In this document: positions 24,707 through 34,235 of the stretch, piece by piece
Numbering within the stretch: the first letter of the stretch is position 1
Layout of the letters: every line of letters begins with the position of its first letter
Made by a program: the position numbers and the translations under genes
Notes under the pieces: model-generated
Told to the model about the DNA's origin: nothing
What the model saw: only the letters and a program-made list of their open reading frames with translations
Databases searched by the model: none
From: Paenibacillus silviterrae
GTDB taxonomy: Bacteria; Bacillota; Bacilli; Paenibacillales; NBRC-103111
DNA: 64,000 bases
Assembly: GCF_030167925.1 (NCBI RefSeq)
Contig: NZ_JASKUT010000001.1
Location: 1,860,001-1,924,000 of the forward strand
Direction: 5' to 3'

Positions 24707-27558
24707 TGTTCCTTCTCACCCATCCACTGCTTAATTCTCGGTACGAGCTGACTGGTGTTCATATGCTCTATTTTGGGGCCCGGCAGTGAATATAAAAAAT
24801 ATTTGCCGTAGTTCGTATCGATCACGCGAGTATCATACACCAGCACGATGCCGCGGTCGGAGGCCGTTCGAACCAACCGGCCGAAGCCCTGCTTGAAGCG
24901 AATGACCGCTTGCGGTACGGAAAGCTTCATGAATGGGTTTTGGCCCAGCTTCTTGAGGTTCTCCGTTTTCGCTTCCACCAGCGGATGATTCGGAGGCTGA
25001 AAGGGAAGCCTGACAATGGCCAGGCAGCTTAACGCATTCCCCGGAATGTCAACCCCTTCCCAGAAGCTGCTGGTGCCGAGCAATACGCTTGCGGGGTAAT
25101 TCTGGAACATCCGTGTCAGCTTGCTTCGGTTGCTGCTGTCTACGCCTTGTCCCAGCACCTGAATGCCGAAGGGAGAAAGCATATCCTTAAGTCCGGCGTG
25201 AGCTGCCTTCAGCATCCGGTTGGAGGTAAACAGCACCAGCATGCGTCCCTTGGTCTCAAGGGCGACCTCCGCAAGGGATAGAATCAGCTTGTCCACAAAC
25301 TCCTTCTCCCCAACGTTGCCCCGAATACTTGGAAAATCCCTCGGAATAACCACCAAGGCTTGCTCACGGTAATTAAACGGAGACGGCAGCTGAACGGTCA
25401 CCAGCTTATTGTCGTCCTTTGTCTGAAGTCCAAGCTGCTCGCAGGTATAGTCAAAGGACTTACCGACGGAGAGAGTTGCCGAGGTCATCACAACACTTTC
25501 CTTCGCATCGAAGAAGTACTGCTTCAGCAGGCTGCTGACATCCATCGGCACGCTGCTCAGCTGAAGCGAACGCGCTTTATTATAATGACCCGCTTCGAGC
25601 CAGTATACATAATTCTCATCTGCCATGGTCATGAAAAAGTGCAGCGCATCTTTGTGTCGAAACAGCTGTTTCACGGTTCCGCTTAAGTCCGTGACAAGGC
25701 TTGCGGCGTCATACTCATCTTGCAGCTCCTTAACTTCCGTAAGCAGACGATCCAGCTTCTTATTCACTTCCGTAAAATGAAGCTGCATGTTCTCTTCCAT
25801 AATCATCAGCTTATCCCAGCCGTTCGGCAGGCTGTCCTTTCTCAGCCGAAGCACCATCGTATTGCCTTCGGTTTGCGAAGCATCGCTCCGGGACGCCAGC
25901 AGCTGATAAAGAACCTCGGTCAGCTCATCCCACTGCTCCTTCAAAGCGATAAGCCTCGGAACGATTTCCTCTATCATCGAGCACCATTTCTGCGTAATAT
26001 CCTTCTCGAACCGGGCCAGCTTCTGCTTGAGCAGGGAGAGCTGTCCTGTACGCGCATCCTTATAGAGCCATAGCAGCGTACCGGAGAGCCCATGATAATG
26101 AAGCTCAATTCCCAAGTGCTTGCTGGCCACTTCCTCAAAGTGATGCGCTTCATCGATGACCAAATGCTTATACCCCGGCAGCACGCGATTTTCCGCCACA
26201 ACATCCGTAAATAATAAGGAATGATTCGTGATAACGACATCCGCATTGTTGGCTTCGTGCCTTGCTCGATGATAGAAGCATTTTTTAAACCACGGACATG
26301 CGCGGTTCAAACAAGACTCAGCGTCGCTGGAGACCGAATACCAAAACTGCTGGCCCTTGCCTGAGAAATGAAGCTCTTCGTCATCCCCGTGTTTCGTTTC
26401 TCCGAGCCATACAATCATTTGCGCCGCGGTAACGCGGTCCTCGCGGCCGTTCTCGAAGTCCAGCGTATTGACCTTCGCCTCGAATTTGCGAGAGCAAAGA
26501 TAATGGCTTCGTCCCTTAAGAATTCCCGCCTTGAATGGAACGGGAAACAGCTCCTTGAGCAGAGGGATATCCCTCTCGCGCAGCTGTTCCTGCAAATTGA
26601 TCGTGTGGGTGGATACGACAACCTTTTTCTCGTTCTTCAGCCCGTAATAGAGGGAGGGAATCAGGTAACCGAGTGATTTCCCGGTCCCCGTACCCGCTTC
26701 AATCATGAGGTGCTGTTCCTTCTGGAACGCGCTTTCCACATTGTTCAGCATCTGCACCTGGGACTCCCGTTCCTCATAGGCGCCGAAGCTTTGCTGCATT
26801 AAGGCCTTCAACTGAGTGTAGAAGGCTCCGAAATCATCCGGCATTCGTTTGATTTCCTGAGGATCCCGTTCCTCCTCCTCTTCACCCCAATCGCTTACAT
26901 TCAAGGCGAATTGCCTGAAGTAGCGGTCTTCATGAGGATCGGAGCCGGCTGAGGCGTGCATTTCTTTGTAAGTGCGCAGCTCGTGAATTAACCAACCGAG
27001 ATCGCCAACCTGATCCTCAAAAACCATCTCCAGCCGCTGTAGTGTCAGCAGGGGAAGCGATTGCAGCCGTTCCATGCAGCGAAGCCAAATCAAGGCAGTC
27101 ACCTCGGCATCGCTATCGGCCTGATGCGGCCGTTCGTGAACGATGTCGAAGGCTTGGCATACCATGCTCAGCTGCAGACTGGACAAACCGGGATACAGCA
27201 TACGAAGGGTATCCATCGTATCCAGCACTCGTCCGTCGAACGGGTAATACCCCTCTTCATCCAGAGCCCTCTGGAGAAAGCTAAGATCGAAACCGACGTT
27301 ATGTCCTACCAAGACGCTATCCTGCAGCAGAGGAACCATCTCGGCAATTACGGAATCGATCGAAGGCGCATCCTTTACCATTTCGTCATCTATGCCGGTT
27401 AAGGCTGTAATTGAAGAAGGTATACTTATCCCTGGATGGACCAGTGAAGTATACCTGTCCGAAATCTCTAAATCGTTAACAATGCACAGACCTACTTGAA
27501 TAATGCGATCGGAAGACGTGCTTCCCGTTGTCTCAAAATCCAATACGGCGAATTTCAT
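24703..27558 (-). CDS. dinG: DinG-type helicase with N-terminal DEDD exonuclease domain
   Basis: The 951-residue protein has a DnaQ-like 3'-5' exonuclease domain (about 1-175; FAVLDFETTG, GHNVGFDLSFL, HQADSDAEVT). An XPD/DinG superfamily-2 helicase follows, with Walker A GTGTGKSLG, DEAH box VIDEAHHFEE and motif VI QGFGRLVR. Four cysteines (CSRKF, then C-x4-C-x5-C in ESCLNRACPWFKKCFY) suggest an iron-sulfur domain, unlike forms that lack one. It acts in DNA repair and replication-fork maintenance. It follows a TPR gene and is coupled to rex. Confidence 0.93.
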   Translation of the reverse strand: MKFAVLDFETTGSTSSDRIIQVGLCIVNDLEISDRYTSLVHPGISIPSSITALTGIDDEMVKDAPSIDSVIAEMVPLLQDSVLVGHNVGFDLSFLQRALDEEGYYPFDGRVLDTMDTLRMLYPGLSSLQLSMVCQAFDIVHERPHQADSDAEVTALIWLRCMERLQSLPLLTLQRLEMVFEDQVGDLGWLIHELRTYKEMHASAGSDPHEDRYFRQFALNVSDWGEEEEERDPQEIKRMPDDFGAFYTQLKALMQQSFGAYEERESQVQMLNNVESAFQKEQHLMIEAGTGTGKSLGYLIPSLYYGLKNEKKVVVSTHTINLQEQLRERDIPLLKELFPVPFKAGILKGRSHYLCSRKFEAKVNTLDFENGREDRVTAAQMIVWLGETKHGDDEELHFSGKGQQFWYSVSSDAESCLNRACPWFKKCFYHRARHEANNADVVITNHSLLFTDVVAENRVLPGYKHLVIDEAHHFEEVASKHLGIELHYHGLSGTLLWLYKDARTGQLSLLKQKLARFEKDITQKWCSMIEEIVPRLIALKEQWDELTEVLYQLLASRSDASQTEGNTMVLRLRKDSLPNGWDKLMIMEENMQLHFTEVNKKLDRLLTEVKELQDEYDAASLVTDLSGTVKQLFRHKDALHFFMTMADENYVYWLEAGHYNKARSLQLSSVPMDVSSLLKQYFFDAKESVVMTSATLSVGKSFDYTCEQLGLQTKDDNKLVTVQLPSPFNYREQALVVIPRDFPSIRGNVGEKEFVDKLILSLAEVALETKGRMLVLFTSNRMLKAAHAGLKDMLSPFGIQVLGQGVDSSNRSKLTRMFQNYPASVLLGTSSFWEGVDIPGNALSCLAIVRLPFQPPNHPLVEAKTENLKKLGQNPFMKLSVPQAVIRFKQGFGRLVRTASDRGIVLVYDTRVIDTNYGKYFLYSLPGPKIEHMNTSQLVPRIKQWMGEKEQ

Positions 27559-27643
27559 TGCTGTATGGTCAATCCCTTCATTTCCACTCTCTATTCCTAT
27601 AGAATATCAGTTCGGAGCGGAAAAGGGAATAGTTATCTTCTGC

Positions 27644-28297
27644 CTACGAATGCCGGCCGGATGGGAAGGTAAACTGAAGTCCGCCCTTCTTTTCCTTGCA
27701 CATCCCGAGCTCGATCAGTGGTTCGACGCTGGAAGGGTCGGTCCGGTAAGCCAAATTGAAATACTCGCAGGCTTTCTCCAAATTCTGATTTTGCGCCTGA
27801 ATACAGCCCATGGCATTGAAGGAAATGGCCTTCATCTGTAAATTCTCGGTAAGCTGAGACAGAAACTGAAATTGGCTGTAGCTTTCCTCTGCATCGCCCT
27901 TCTTTAAATAGGACATAGCCAAATAAATACGCCCTAGGGTAAAATTCGGCTCATTCTGTATGAGCGCCTCAAATTCCTGAATGGCCTCTTCAAACATGCT
28001 CAGCTTATAGAAGCCTTGACCCCGAATGAACAGATCCGATCGTTTCCCCGCTATTTCGGGGTCAAACGGATCCGCGCCTAAGGCTGCCGGCCCCGATAAA
28101 CTGATGCTGTTGGCATTCATAAACTGCCCCATTTTCTCCTCAAGCAGCAGCCACTCTTCGATACAATCGTCGCTCATCGCCTTTAGTGCGCGCAACTTTT
28201 CATGAAGCTCACGTTTCTTGGAACCGGAAGCGGAAGAGTACTGCGACATCACTTCGTCCAACATGTCATTCATGGAAGCAAAAAGATGTTTGAACAT
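27644..28297 (-). CDS. TPR-repeat protein between panD and dinG
   Basis: The 217-residue soluble helical protein has an N-terminal coiled-coil-like region (about 1-60) and three or four TPR units (about 90-210; GQGFYKLSMFEEAIQEFEAL, ARIYLAMSYLKKG-like, FNAMGCIQAQNQNLEKACEY). ATG 28297 follows AAGGTGG at 9 nt and was preferred to the start at 28336. Such proteins mediate protein contacts; no partner can be read from sequence. Another TPR gene lies at the head of the same chain (36252-36785). Confidence 0.8.
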   Translation of the reverse strand: MFKHLFASMNDMLDEVMSQYSSASGSKKRELHEKLRALKAMSDDCIEEWLLLEEKMGQFMNANSISLSGPAALGADPFDPEIAGKRSDLFIRGQGFYKLSMFEEAIQEFEALIQNEPNFTLGRIYLAMSYLKKGDAEESYSQFQFLSQLTENLQMKAISFNAMGCIQAQNQNLEKACEYFNLAYRTDPSSVEPLIELGMCKEKKGGLQFTFPSGRHS

Positions 28298-28367
28298 GTT
28301 TGCATCCCACCTTGAGCCTCTGAATTGTATCTTCATTGTGCGTAACCCGGCTCATTTTCATTCCTTG

Positions 28368-28751
28368 TTACAGAATGGTGGAATGAATTTCTTCCTTTAG
28401 TACACTGACTACTTTATTATTTTCACCCATGATGGCTATGTGAGGTGTATGCTTGCGTGCCTCTTCCTCGGTCATCATGACATACGATAAAATGATAACT
28501 GTATCGCCGGGATGGACAAGCCGTGCAGCGGCTCCGTTCAGACAAATGACGCCGGTTCCCCGGGGACCTGGAATAATATAGGTTTCAAAACGGGCACCGT
28601 TGTTATTATTAACAATCTGAACCTTCTCGTTAGGAAGCATATCCACCAGATCCAGAAGATCCTGGTCGATGGTAATACTGCCGACATAATTCAGATTGGC
28701 TTCTGTGACGGTGGCGCGGTGGATTTTGGATTTTAGCATTGTACGAAACAA
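28368..28751 (-). CDS. panD: Aspartate 1-decarboxylase
   Basis: This 127-residue pyruvoyl enzyme makes beta-alanine from aspartate for pantothenate. The self-cleavage site is Gly24-Ser25 (NYVGSITID), and the active-site Lys9 ([12 protein letters not shown]) and the double-psi beta-barrel core with [19 protein letters not shown] are intact. It ends the panBCD cluster, 20 bp downstream of panC. Confidence 0.97.
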   Translation of the reverse strand: MFRTMLKSKIHRATVTEANLNYVGSITIDQDLLDLVDMLPNEKVQIVNNNNGARFETYIIPGPRGTGVICLNGAAARLVHPGDTVIILSYVMMTEEEARKHTPHIAIMGENNKVVSVLKEEIHSTIL

Positions 28752-28771
28752 GGCAATCGCCTCCTGAGGTA

Positions 28772-29641
28772 TTAGGATATGCGGATAATGGTGTTATCAA
28801 TTAATCGGGTTTTCCCGAACTTTACGGCAAGGGCCAGGATGACCCGGTCAACTTGCTTCAGGCTTTCGACGGGCTCCAGGGATGGGTAAGCCAGCAGCTC
28901 GGCATAGTCGATCACGGCCAGCGGCGCCGTCTCGATATGGCTGCGAACCGCATCCACCACTTGGGATGGGGTTACCGAAGATGCAGAGCTCCCGCCTAAC
29001 AGCTCCTCTGCCATGCGAAGCGACTGGGACAGCACCAATGCTTGCTTCCGTTCCTCTTCGTTCAAATACACGTTCCGGGAGCTTAAAGCAAGACCGTCCG
29101 CTTCCCGAAGCGTCGGCCGCGGCACGATGGTTACCGGCATGTTCAGATCATGAACCATTTGCTCGATCACTGCCACCTGCTGAGCATCCTTCATCCCGAA
29201 ATACGCCAAATCCGGCTGGACGATATTGAACAGCTTCGTAACAACGGTCGCGACTCCGTCAAAATGCCCCGGTCTTGAGGCTCCGCAAAGCCGCTCCGTA
29301 ACCCCTTCTACGGTCACCTTGGTTTTGGTCGGCTTCGGGTACATCTCCTGCACCTGAGGGAAAAATACGATATCCGCCCCGGCATCCTTTGCAACGGCCA
29401 AGTCTCTCTCTTCATCCCGCGGGTACTTGTCAAAGTCCTCATTCGGTCCGAATTGCAGCGGATTGACGAAGATGCTGAGCACCACAAGATCACACTGGGC
29501 TCTTGCAGCTTCCAGCAAGGAGGCGTGACCCTGATGGAGATAACCCATGGTAGGCACAAAGCCTATTGTTGCTCCCGCTTTCGCGGCTCTTAGTGTGCGA
29601 ATAGACTCTCGAAGCTCTTGTACAGCACGAATGACCTGCAT
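28772..29641 (-). CDS. panC: Pantothenate synthetase
   Basis: This 289-residue ATP-dependent ligase joins pantoate and beta-alanine. Motifs include [13 protein letters not shown] (HxGH nucleotidyl-transferase signature), [12 protein letters not shown] (KDxQQ) and LALSSRN (second signature near residue 185). It lies between panB and panD with short gaps. The C-terminal domain is normal in length. Confidence 0.97.
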   Translation of the reverse strand: MQVIRAVQELRESIRTLRAAKAGATIGFVPTMGYLHQGHASLLEAARAQCDLVVLSIFVNPLQFGPNEDFDKYPRDEERDLAVAKDAGADIVFFPQVQEMYPKPTKTKVTVEGVTERLCGASRPGHFDGVATVVTKLFNIVQPDLAYFGMKDAQQVAVIEQMVHDLNMPVTIVPRPTLREADGLALSSRNVYLNEEERKQALVLSQSLRMAEELLGGSSASSVTPSQVVDAVRSHIETAPLAVIDYAELLAYPSLEPVESLKQVDRVILALAVKFGKTRLIDNTIIRIS

Positions 29642-29656
29642 GAATTTATGTTCCTC

Positions 29657-30517
29657 CTACTCTTTCCGTTCGTTTCCATATAAAGCTCCAGCGAGTTCCG
29701 CATCGGCATGGAAGGAGTGCTCCGGTGCAGGGAATTTACGCTGCTTCACGTCTTGCACATATTGGCTGATCCCGCTGCGGACGATTTCTCCCACGTTGGC
29801 ATACGTTTTGACGAATCGTTTCGGATGAATTTCTGCGGCGTAGCCGAGCACATCATGGAACACAAGCACTTGTCCGTCGCAACCGGCTCCCGCCCCGATC
29901 CCGATTGTGGGAATGGTCAACCGTTTCGTTACCAGCTCGGCGATTTCATCCGTTACCAGCTCCAGCACGATAGAGAAAGCGCCTGCTTCCTCAATGGCAA
30001 GAGCATCCTCCAGCAGCTGCTTCGCTTGCGCCGAGTTTTTGCCCTGAACCTTATACCCGCCGATCTGATGAATGGACTGCGGCGTAAGGCCAATATGGCC
30101 CATCACCGGGATCCCTGCTTGAACCAGAGCTCTGACTGCGGGGACGATTTCTCGGCCGCCTTCCAGCTTCACCGCTTTAGCTAAACCCTCCTGCATGATT
30201 CTGCCAGCATGCTGAAGCGTTCGATCGATGCTCCCGTGGTAAGTCATAAAGGGCATATCCGTTACGACGAAGGTGGATTTCACAGCCCGTGTAACCGCTC
30301 TTGAATGGTAGATCATATCTTCTACGGTAACGGGAATCGTCGAGTCATAGCCGAGAACCACGTTCCCTAGGGAATCCCCCACCAGAATGACGTCAACCCC
30401 TGCTTGCTCCGCCAATTGGGCGGAAGGATAATCATAAGCTGTGATGACACTGATCGGCTGTCCGTCCTGCTTCATCTTCTTCAGCTTCGAAGTTGTTATG
30501 GGCTTGCGCGTTTCCAT
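29657..30517 (-). CDS. panB: 3-methyl-2-oxobutanoate hydroxymethyltransferase
   Basis: The 286-residue TIM-barrel enzyme uses 5,10-methylene-tetrahydrofolate and ketoisovalerate to make ketopantoate, the first step of pantoate synthesis. Seen are VITAYDYPSAQLAEQAGVD, the Mg site VGDSLGNVVLGY, FVVTDMPF, and the catalytic Glu region in IVLELVTDE. ATG 30517 is preceded by AGGTG and matches the family N-terminus; the frame opens earlier at 30583. It is the first gene of panBCD, behind an intrinsic terminator that may act as attenuator (see findings). Confidence 0.95.
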   Translation of the reverse strand: METRKPITTSKLKKMKQDGQPISVITAYDYPSAQLAEQAGVDVILVGDSLGNVVLGYDSTIPVTVEDMIYHSRAVTRAVKSTFVVTDMPFMTYHGSIDRTLQHAGRIMQEGLAKAVKLEGGREIVPAVRALVQAGIPVMGHIGLTPQSIHQIGGYKVQGKNSAQAKQLLEDALAIEEAGAFSIVLELVTDEIAELVTKRLTIPTIGIGAGAGCDGQVLVFHDVLGYAAEIHPKRFVKTYANVGEIVRSGISQYVQDVKQRKFPAPEHSFHADAELAGALYGNERKE

Positions 30518-30534
30518 CCGTTCACCTGCTTCCT

Positions 30535-30550
30535 CTATGGTTATCCATAG
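30535..30550. repeat. Perfect dyad CTATGG-TTAT-CCATAG before panB
   Basis: Two 6-bp arms around a 4-bp centre, 18 bp upstream of the panB start and just before its ribosome site. It could be an operator or a small RNA hairpin; nothing else supports either. Confidence 0.35.
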
Positions 30551-30563
30551 TATTTCTATACAG

Positions 30564-30606
30564 CAAAAAAACCTTCCGGCCATCTACAAAAAGAGGCGAA
30601 AAGGTT
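30564..30606 (-). terminator. Intrinsic terminator between birA and panB
   Basis: On the minus strand AACCTT...GCC pairs with GGC...AAGGTT (arms about 30597-30606 and 30571-30580, two G-U pairs, one mismatch), followed by TTTTTTT. It lies 195 bp after birA and 47 bp before panB. It may close the birA transcript or act as an attenuator in the pan leader. Confidence 0.75.
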
Positions 30607-30775
30607 CACATGTACGCAGTCTCATATGATCCTTCTGTCTCGGTCCGAATGGCTCAGAGCAGAATCCGACATATTTCAAAACGAAAGCTATGAAGTTGTG
30701 TAACTCCAGTATTGCGAGGTCAACCTGTTATGCCGCGTGCCGTTCCTCAAAAGGATACAGCCGCCGCATACACAG

Positions 30776-30803
30776 ATTATACCAGAATCCGAAGGGTACG
30801 TCA
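30776..30803 (-). promoter_or_regulatory. Candidate extended -10 promoter downstream of birA
   Basis: On the minus strand TGG precedes a perfect TATAAT (30776-30781; TGnTATAAT). A weak TGACGT -35 is 16 nt upstream (30798-30803). A transcript from here would reach panB only through the terminator at 30564-30606. Confidence 0.45.
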
Positions 30804-31766
30804 TCTGAATTCGACATCACCCGAGTAAATTTTGGTCAATGTCCCGTCCGCATGCCTCACCGCTAGAGCGCCTGAATCGTCCATGCTCTCGGCTATGCCT
30901 TCAATGACTCCCTGGGGTGTCTGGGAACGGACGGGCCGATGAAGCGAAACATTGAGCGCCTCCCACAGCAGCTTGATCGGAGCGAAGCCTTCCGTCAAGT
31001 AGAGCTCGTACAACTGTTCCAGCTCCAGAAGGAACCGGCACAGGAGCTCGGTGCGGTCCAGCGGTTTGCCTAATTCAATCGCCAAGGAGGTTGCGACCTC
31101 ACGAATGTCCGGGGGAAAATCGTCGGCAACCAGATTGGCGCTGATCCCAACACCGGCTATTACGTGCTTTAACCTTTCATCCTCCGCGCTGGACTCCAGC
31201 AGGATCCCGCAAATTTTCTTGCCGCCGATGAGCAGATCGTTCGGCCATTTAATGCCAACGGGAAGCTCCGTGAACGCACGAATCGCCCTGCATAAGGCAA
31301 CGGCTACCAAGAGCGTCAACTGGGGAGTGAATTGCAGAGGAATAGCCGGCCTGAGAATGATACTGACCCATATCCCCTTGCCCTGCGGAGAATGCCATTT
31401 GCGCCCCATGCGTCCTCGGCCGGCGGTTTGCTTATCCGCGAGAACTATCGTCCCCTCGGCCGCACCTTCGTTCACCAGCTGGTGAGCAACGTTTTGCGTG
31501 GAGTCCACCGATTCGTAGAATTTGATGCTTCGGCCAAGCCGCTTGGTTGTCAGCTTTGTCAGTAAATCCGTCAGCTCGAGCTTGTCCGGCTTCGTTATCA
31601 GCCGGTACCCTTTGCGGGATGCCGCTTCAAACTGATAGCCCTGCTCGCGAAGCTTCTCGATTTGCTTCCAAACGGCCGTCCTGCTGATGCCCAGCTTGCT
31701 GCTCAGCTCTTCGCCGGAAAGAAAAGCGCCGCTTGCGTCCTCAAACAGCTCCACTAGATCTTTCAT
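30801..31766 (-). CDS. birA: Biotin-[acetyl-CoA carboxylase] ligase / biotin repressor
   Basis: The 321-residue bifunctional enzyme has an N-terminal helix-turn-helix (LSGEELSSKLGISRTAVWKQ) typical of group II BirA. The catalytic core has the biotinyl-AMP loop AGRGRMGRKWHSP, KWPNDLLIGGKKICGIL and a C-terminal SH3-like domain. It attaches biotin to carboxylases and represses biotin synthesis or uptake genes. Its start overlaps the stop of cca by 4 bp. Confidence 0.95.
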   Translation of the reverse strand: MKDLVELFEDASGAFLSGEELSSKLGISRTAVWKQIEKLREQGYQFEAASRKGYRLITKPDKLELTDLLTKLTTKRLGRSIKFYESVDSTQNVAHQLVNEGAAEGTIVLADKQTAGRGRMGRKWHSPQGKGIWVSIILRPAIPLQFTPQLTLLVAVALCRAIRAFTELPVGIKWPNDLLIGGKKICGILLESSAEDERLKHVIAGVGISANLVADDFPPDIREVATSLAIELGKPLDRTELLCRFLLELEQLYELYLTEGFAPIKLLWEALNVSLHRPVRSQTPQGVIEGIAESMDDSGALAVRHADGTLTKIYSGDVEFR

Positions 31767-33013
31767 GTCTGTATCACCTGCACCTTGCTGTAGACCGCCT
31801 TTGCCTCGTTCAAGAGCGCATCACGCTCGTTCGCCAGTCGGCCCAGGACCGCTTGCTGCAGCAGCTGCGAAAGCACCTTGCCCACCCATGGACCTGCCTT
31901 CATGTCAAAAGCGGCTACTAAATCTTTCCCCGTAATCTCCAATTCCTTCATTTCCGTTACCGGCATCTCGTCAAGCCAGACCGTCACTTCATCCGATTCC
32001 TTCGCGATGATGGCCGCTAGTCCTCGGACAGCTGCCATACCTGCACGAAGCACACTTAGCTTCCAGGCTGCAGACTCGTCCGTTTGTGCTGCACGCAGCT
32101 CCTCGAGCGTTTCCTGAGCAAGCATAATCCTGCTTACGGCTTCAATCCTTTGATTGGAGAACGTCAGCACGTGAAGGTCGTCCTTCGCTTCCGCCGAGCT
32201 CAATCCTATTCGCATGTATAAGCAAGCCCACCTCTGCTCCGAAGCAAGCCCCTCAAGCAGCGGCAGGTCCTGTTCAAATTTGTCCAAATCTGCGAGCAAC
32301 AGCTTTTCTTTCACGAAAGACAAGGCACGGCTCTCGATCAGTAAGCGAAGCGCTGTCTGCGGATTTCTCCCTTCCATCATCCGCTCCAGCTCGGCTCTTA
32401 CACGCTCTAATGCAATATGCTTCAGAAGTGGAACCTGTGCCAGCAATCCGGCCCACGTAGCCTCTTCAATGGTCAGATCATACTCCGAGGCAAAGCGCAG
32501 GCAGCGAAAAATCCGGAGAGCGTCTTCTCCGAATCGCTCCACCGGATTCCCTACACAGCGAAGAACGCCTCGCTCAAGGTCCTGCCGTCCGCCGAAAGGA
32601 TCCACAAGCTCACCGGACCGGTTGATCGCCATGGCGTTCATCGTAAAATCGCGCCGCTGCAAATCCTCCAGCAAATTATCGATATATTCCACCTCCGTCG
32701 GACGACGGAAAGCTTCATACTCCGCTTCCCTGCGGAAGGTCGTGACCTCATAAGGCTCTTTGCCGATCATCACCGTAACCGTTCCATGCTGAAGCCCCGT
32801 TGGAATGGTCCGCTCAAACAGCTTCTGCACCTGCTCCGGACGGGCCGAGGTGGCGATGTCATAATCCTTCACCGGACGCTGAAGCTGTTTGTCACGAACA
32901 CAGCCGCCCACCAGGTAGGCTTCGTAGCCTCTATCTGTGAGCGTTTCTACAATCTTCATCGCTCCTTGCTCCAGCGGTCCGGACCGGGAAGCGACATCCT
33001 TATCGACCATCAT
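31763..33013 (-). CDS. cca: CCA-adding tRNA nucleotidyltransferase
   Basis: The 416-residue class II enzyme adds or repairs the 3' CCA of tRNAs. Head-domain motifs are AYLVGGCVRDKQLQRPVKDYDIAT (GGxVRD and DxD), FRREAEYEAFRRPTEVEYI and RRDFTMNAMAI, with ERFGEDALRIFRCLRFAS further on. The size fits the bacterial CCA type rather than the shorter A-adding type. It lies in the bshA-cca-birA chain with small gaps. Confidence 0.95.
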   Translation of the reverse strand: MMVDKDVASRSGPLEQGAMKIVETLTDRGYEAYLVGGCVRDKQLQRPVKDYDIATSARPEQVQKLFERTIPTGLQHGTVTVMIGKEPYEVTTFRREAEYEAFRRPTEVEYIDNLLEDLQRRDFTMNAMAINRSGELVDPFGGRQDLERGVLRCVGNPVERFGEDALRIFRCLRFASEYDLTIEEATWAGLLAQVPLLKHIALERVRAELERMMEGRNPQTALRLLIESRALSFVKEKLLLADLDKFEQDLPLLEGLASEQRWACLYMRIGLSSAEAKDDLHVLTFSNQRIEAVSRIMLAQETLEELRAAQTDESAAWKLSVLRAGMAAVRGLAAIIAKESDEVTVWLDEMPVTEMKELEITGKDLVAAFDMKAGPWVGKVLSQLLQQAVLGRLANERDALLNEAKAVYSKVQVIQT

Positions 33014-33030
33014 GCACTCTTCCTTCTTTG

Positions 33031-34209
33031 TTAACAGTTCATCGGCTTTAACCGCAAATCCTCCGGCATGCTGCGCTGCAGCACTCGATAGTATATCTCT
33101 TCATATTGTCTTGTAATGATATCGTTACAGAATGTGAAGCGAGCTCTGTGTAGACAGGCTTCCCTGATCCTATCGTAATTAGCCTGGTCGGACAGCAATA
33201 TCTTGGCGTATTCCGCCATTTGCTCCACATCCCCGATCTCTGCCAAATATCCGGTCTCCCCGTGCGTAATCAGCTCCGGAATCCCCCCGGCATTCGATGC
33301 GATGGTCGGTACGCCGCAGGCCATCGCCTCCAAGGCTACCAGACCGAAGCTTTCTTTCTCCGAAGGCAGCAGCATAACGTCCGCCAGCGAGAGAAGCTGC
33401 GCCACGTCGTCCTGCTTCCCGCAGAACGTTACCCGGTCAAGGAGTCCCCGCTCTTTCACCTTGCATAACACCTTGGACAGCTCCGGACCTTCTCCGACAA
33501 AGAGGAGTCTTGCCGGAATGTCTTTTTGCACGCGATCGAACACTTCGACGACGTCGGTCACTCGCTTCACCGGTCGGAAGTTCGAGATATGGATCAGTAT
33601 TTTTTCATCAGGCTGCGCGAATTCCTTCCTAAGCGCCGCAACCTCCCGAGGATAATACACCCTTTTATCGACAAAGTTATAACCCAAATCAATCGGCTTA
33701 TCTATGGCCAGCAACTCGCGTGTCTCTTTAATGAGATCCTGCGAAACCGCCGTAACCGCGTCACTCTCATTGATGGCAAAGCGGATGAGATCGCTTAAGG
33801 ACTCATCGTGCGCCAGCACCGTGATATCCGTTCCGTGGAGCGTTGTCACAACCTTCAGGTTGCTTCCCACCATCTGCTTGGCGATCAGCGCGCATACCGC
33901 ATGAGGAATCGCATAGTGCACATGCAGCAGATCCAACTCCTCCAGCTTAGCGACCTGCGCCAGCTTACTGGCGAGCGAAAGATCGTATGGCGGATATTTG
34001 AATACGTAATAATCGTTGACTTCCACTTCGTGATAAAAAATATTTTTGTCGAACTTACCGAGCCGAAACGGCATGCTGTGCGTAATAAAATGAACCTCGT
34101 GCCCCTTCTCGGCAAGCAGCTTGCCGAGCTCGGTGGCTACAACCCCGGAGCCGCCGAGCGTAGGGTAACAGGTGATCCCGATTTTCAAACGATCCTTAGG
34201 CTTACTCAT
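33031..34209 (-). CDS. bshA: N-acetyl-alpha-D-glucosaminyl L-malate synthase (bacillithiol)
   Basis: The 392-residue GT4 glycosyltransferase transfers GlcNAc from UDP-GlcNAc to L-malate, the first step of bacillithiol synthesis. Seen are the N-terminal GITCYPTLGGSGVVATELG loop, LHGTDITVL, and the GT4 donor site PSEKESFGLVALEAMACGVP. The partner deacetylase bshB1 is immediately upstream, which strengthens the call over a generic GT4. Confidence 0.95.
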   Translation of the reverse strand: MSKPKDRLKIGITCYPTLGGSGVVATELGKLLAEKGHEVHFITHSMPFRLGKFDKNIFYHEVEVNDYYVFKYPPYDLSLASKLAQVAKLEELDLLHVHYAIPHAVCALIAKQMVGSNLKVVTTLHGTDITVLAHDESLSDLIRFAINESDAVTAVSQDLIKETRELLAIDKPIDLGYNFVDKRVYYPREVAALRKEFAQPDEKILIHISNFRPVKRVTDVVEVFDRVQKDIPARLLFVGEGPELSKVLCKVKERGLLDRVTFCGKQDDVAQLLSLADVMLLPSEKESFGLVALEAMACGVPTIASNAGGIPELITHGETGYLAEIGDVEQMAEYAKILLSDQANYDRIREACLHRARFTFCNDIITRQYEEIYYRVLQRSMPEDLRLKPMNC

Positions 34210-34235
34210 GGTTTGGCCTCCCCCATTCGCCGATG

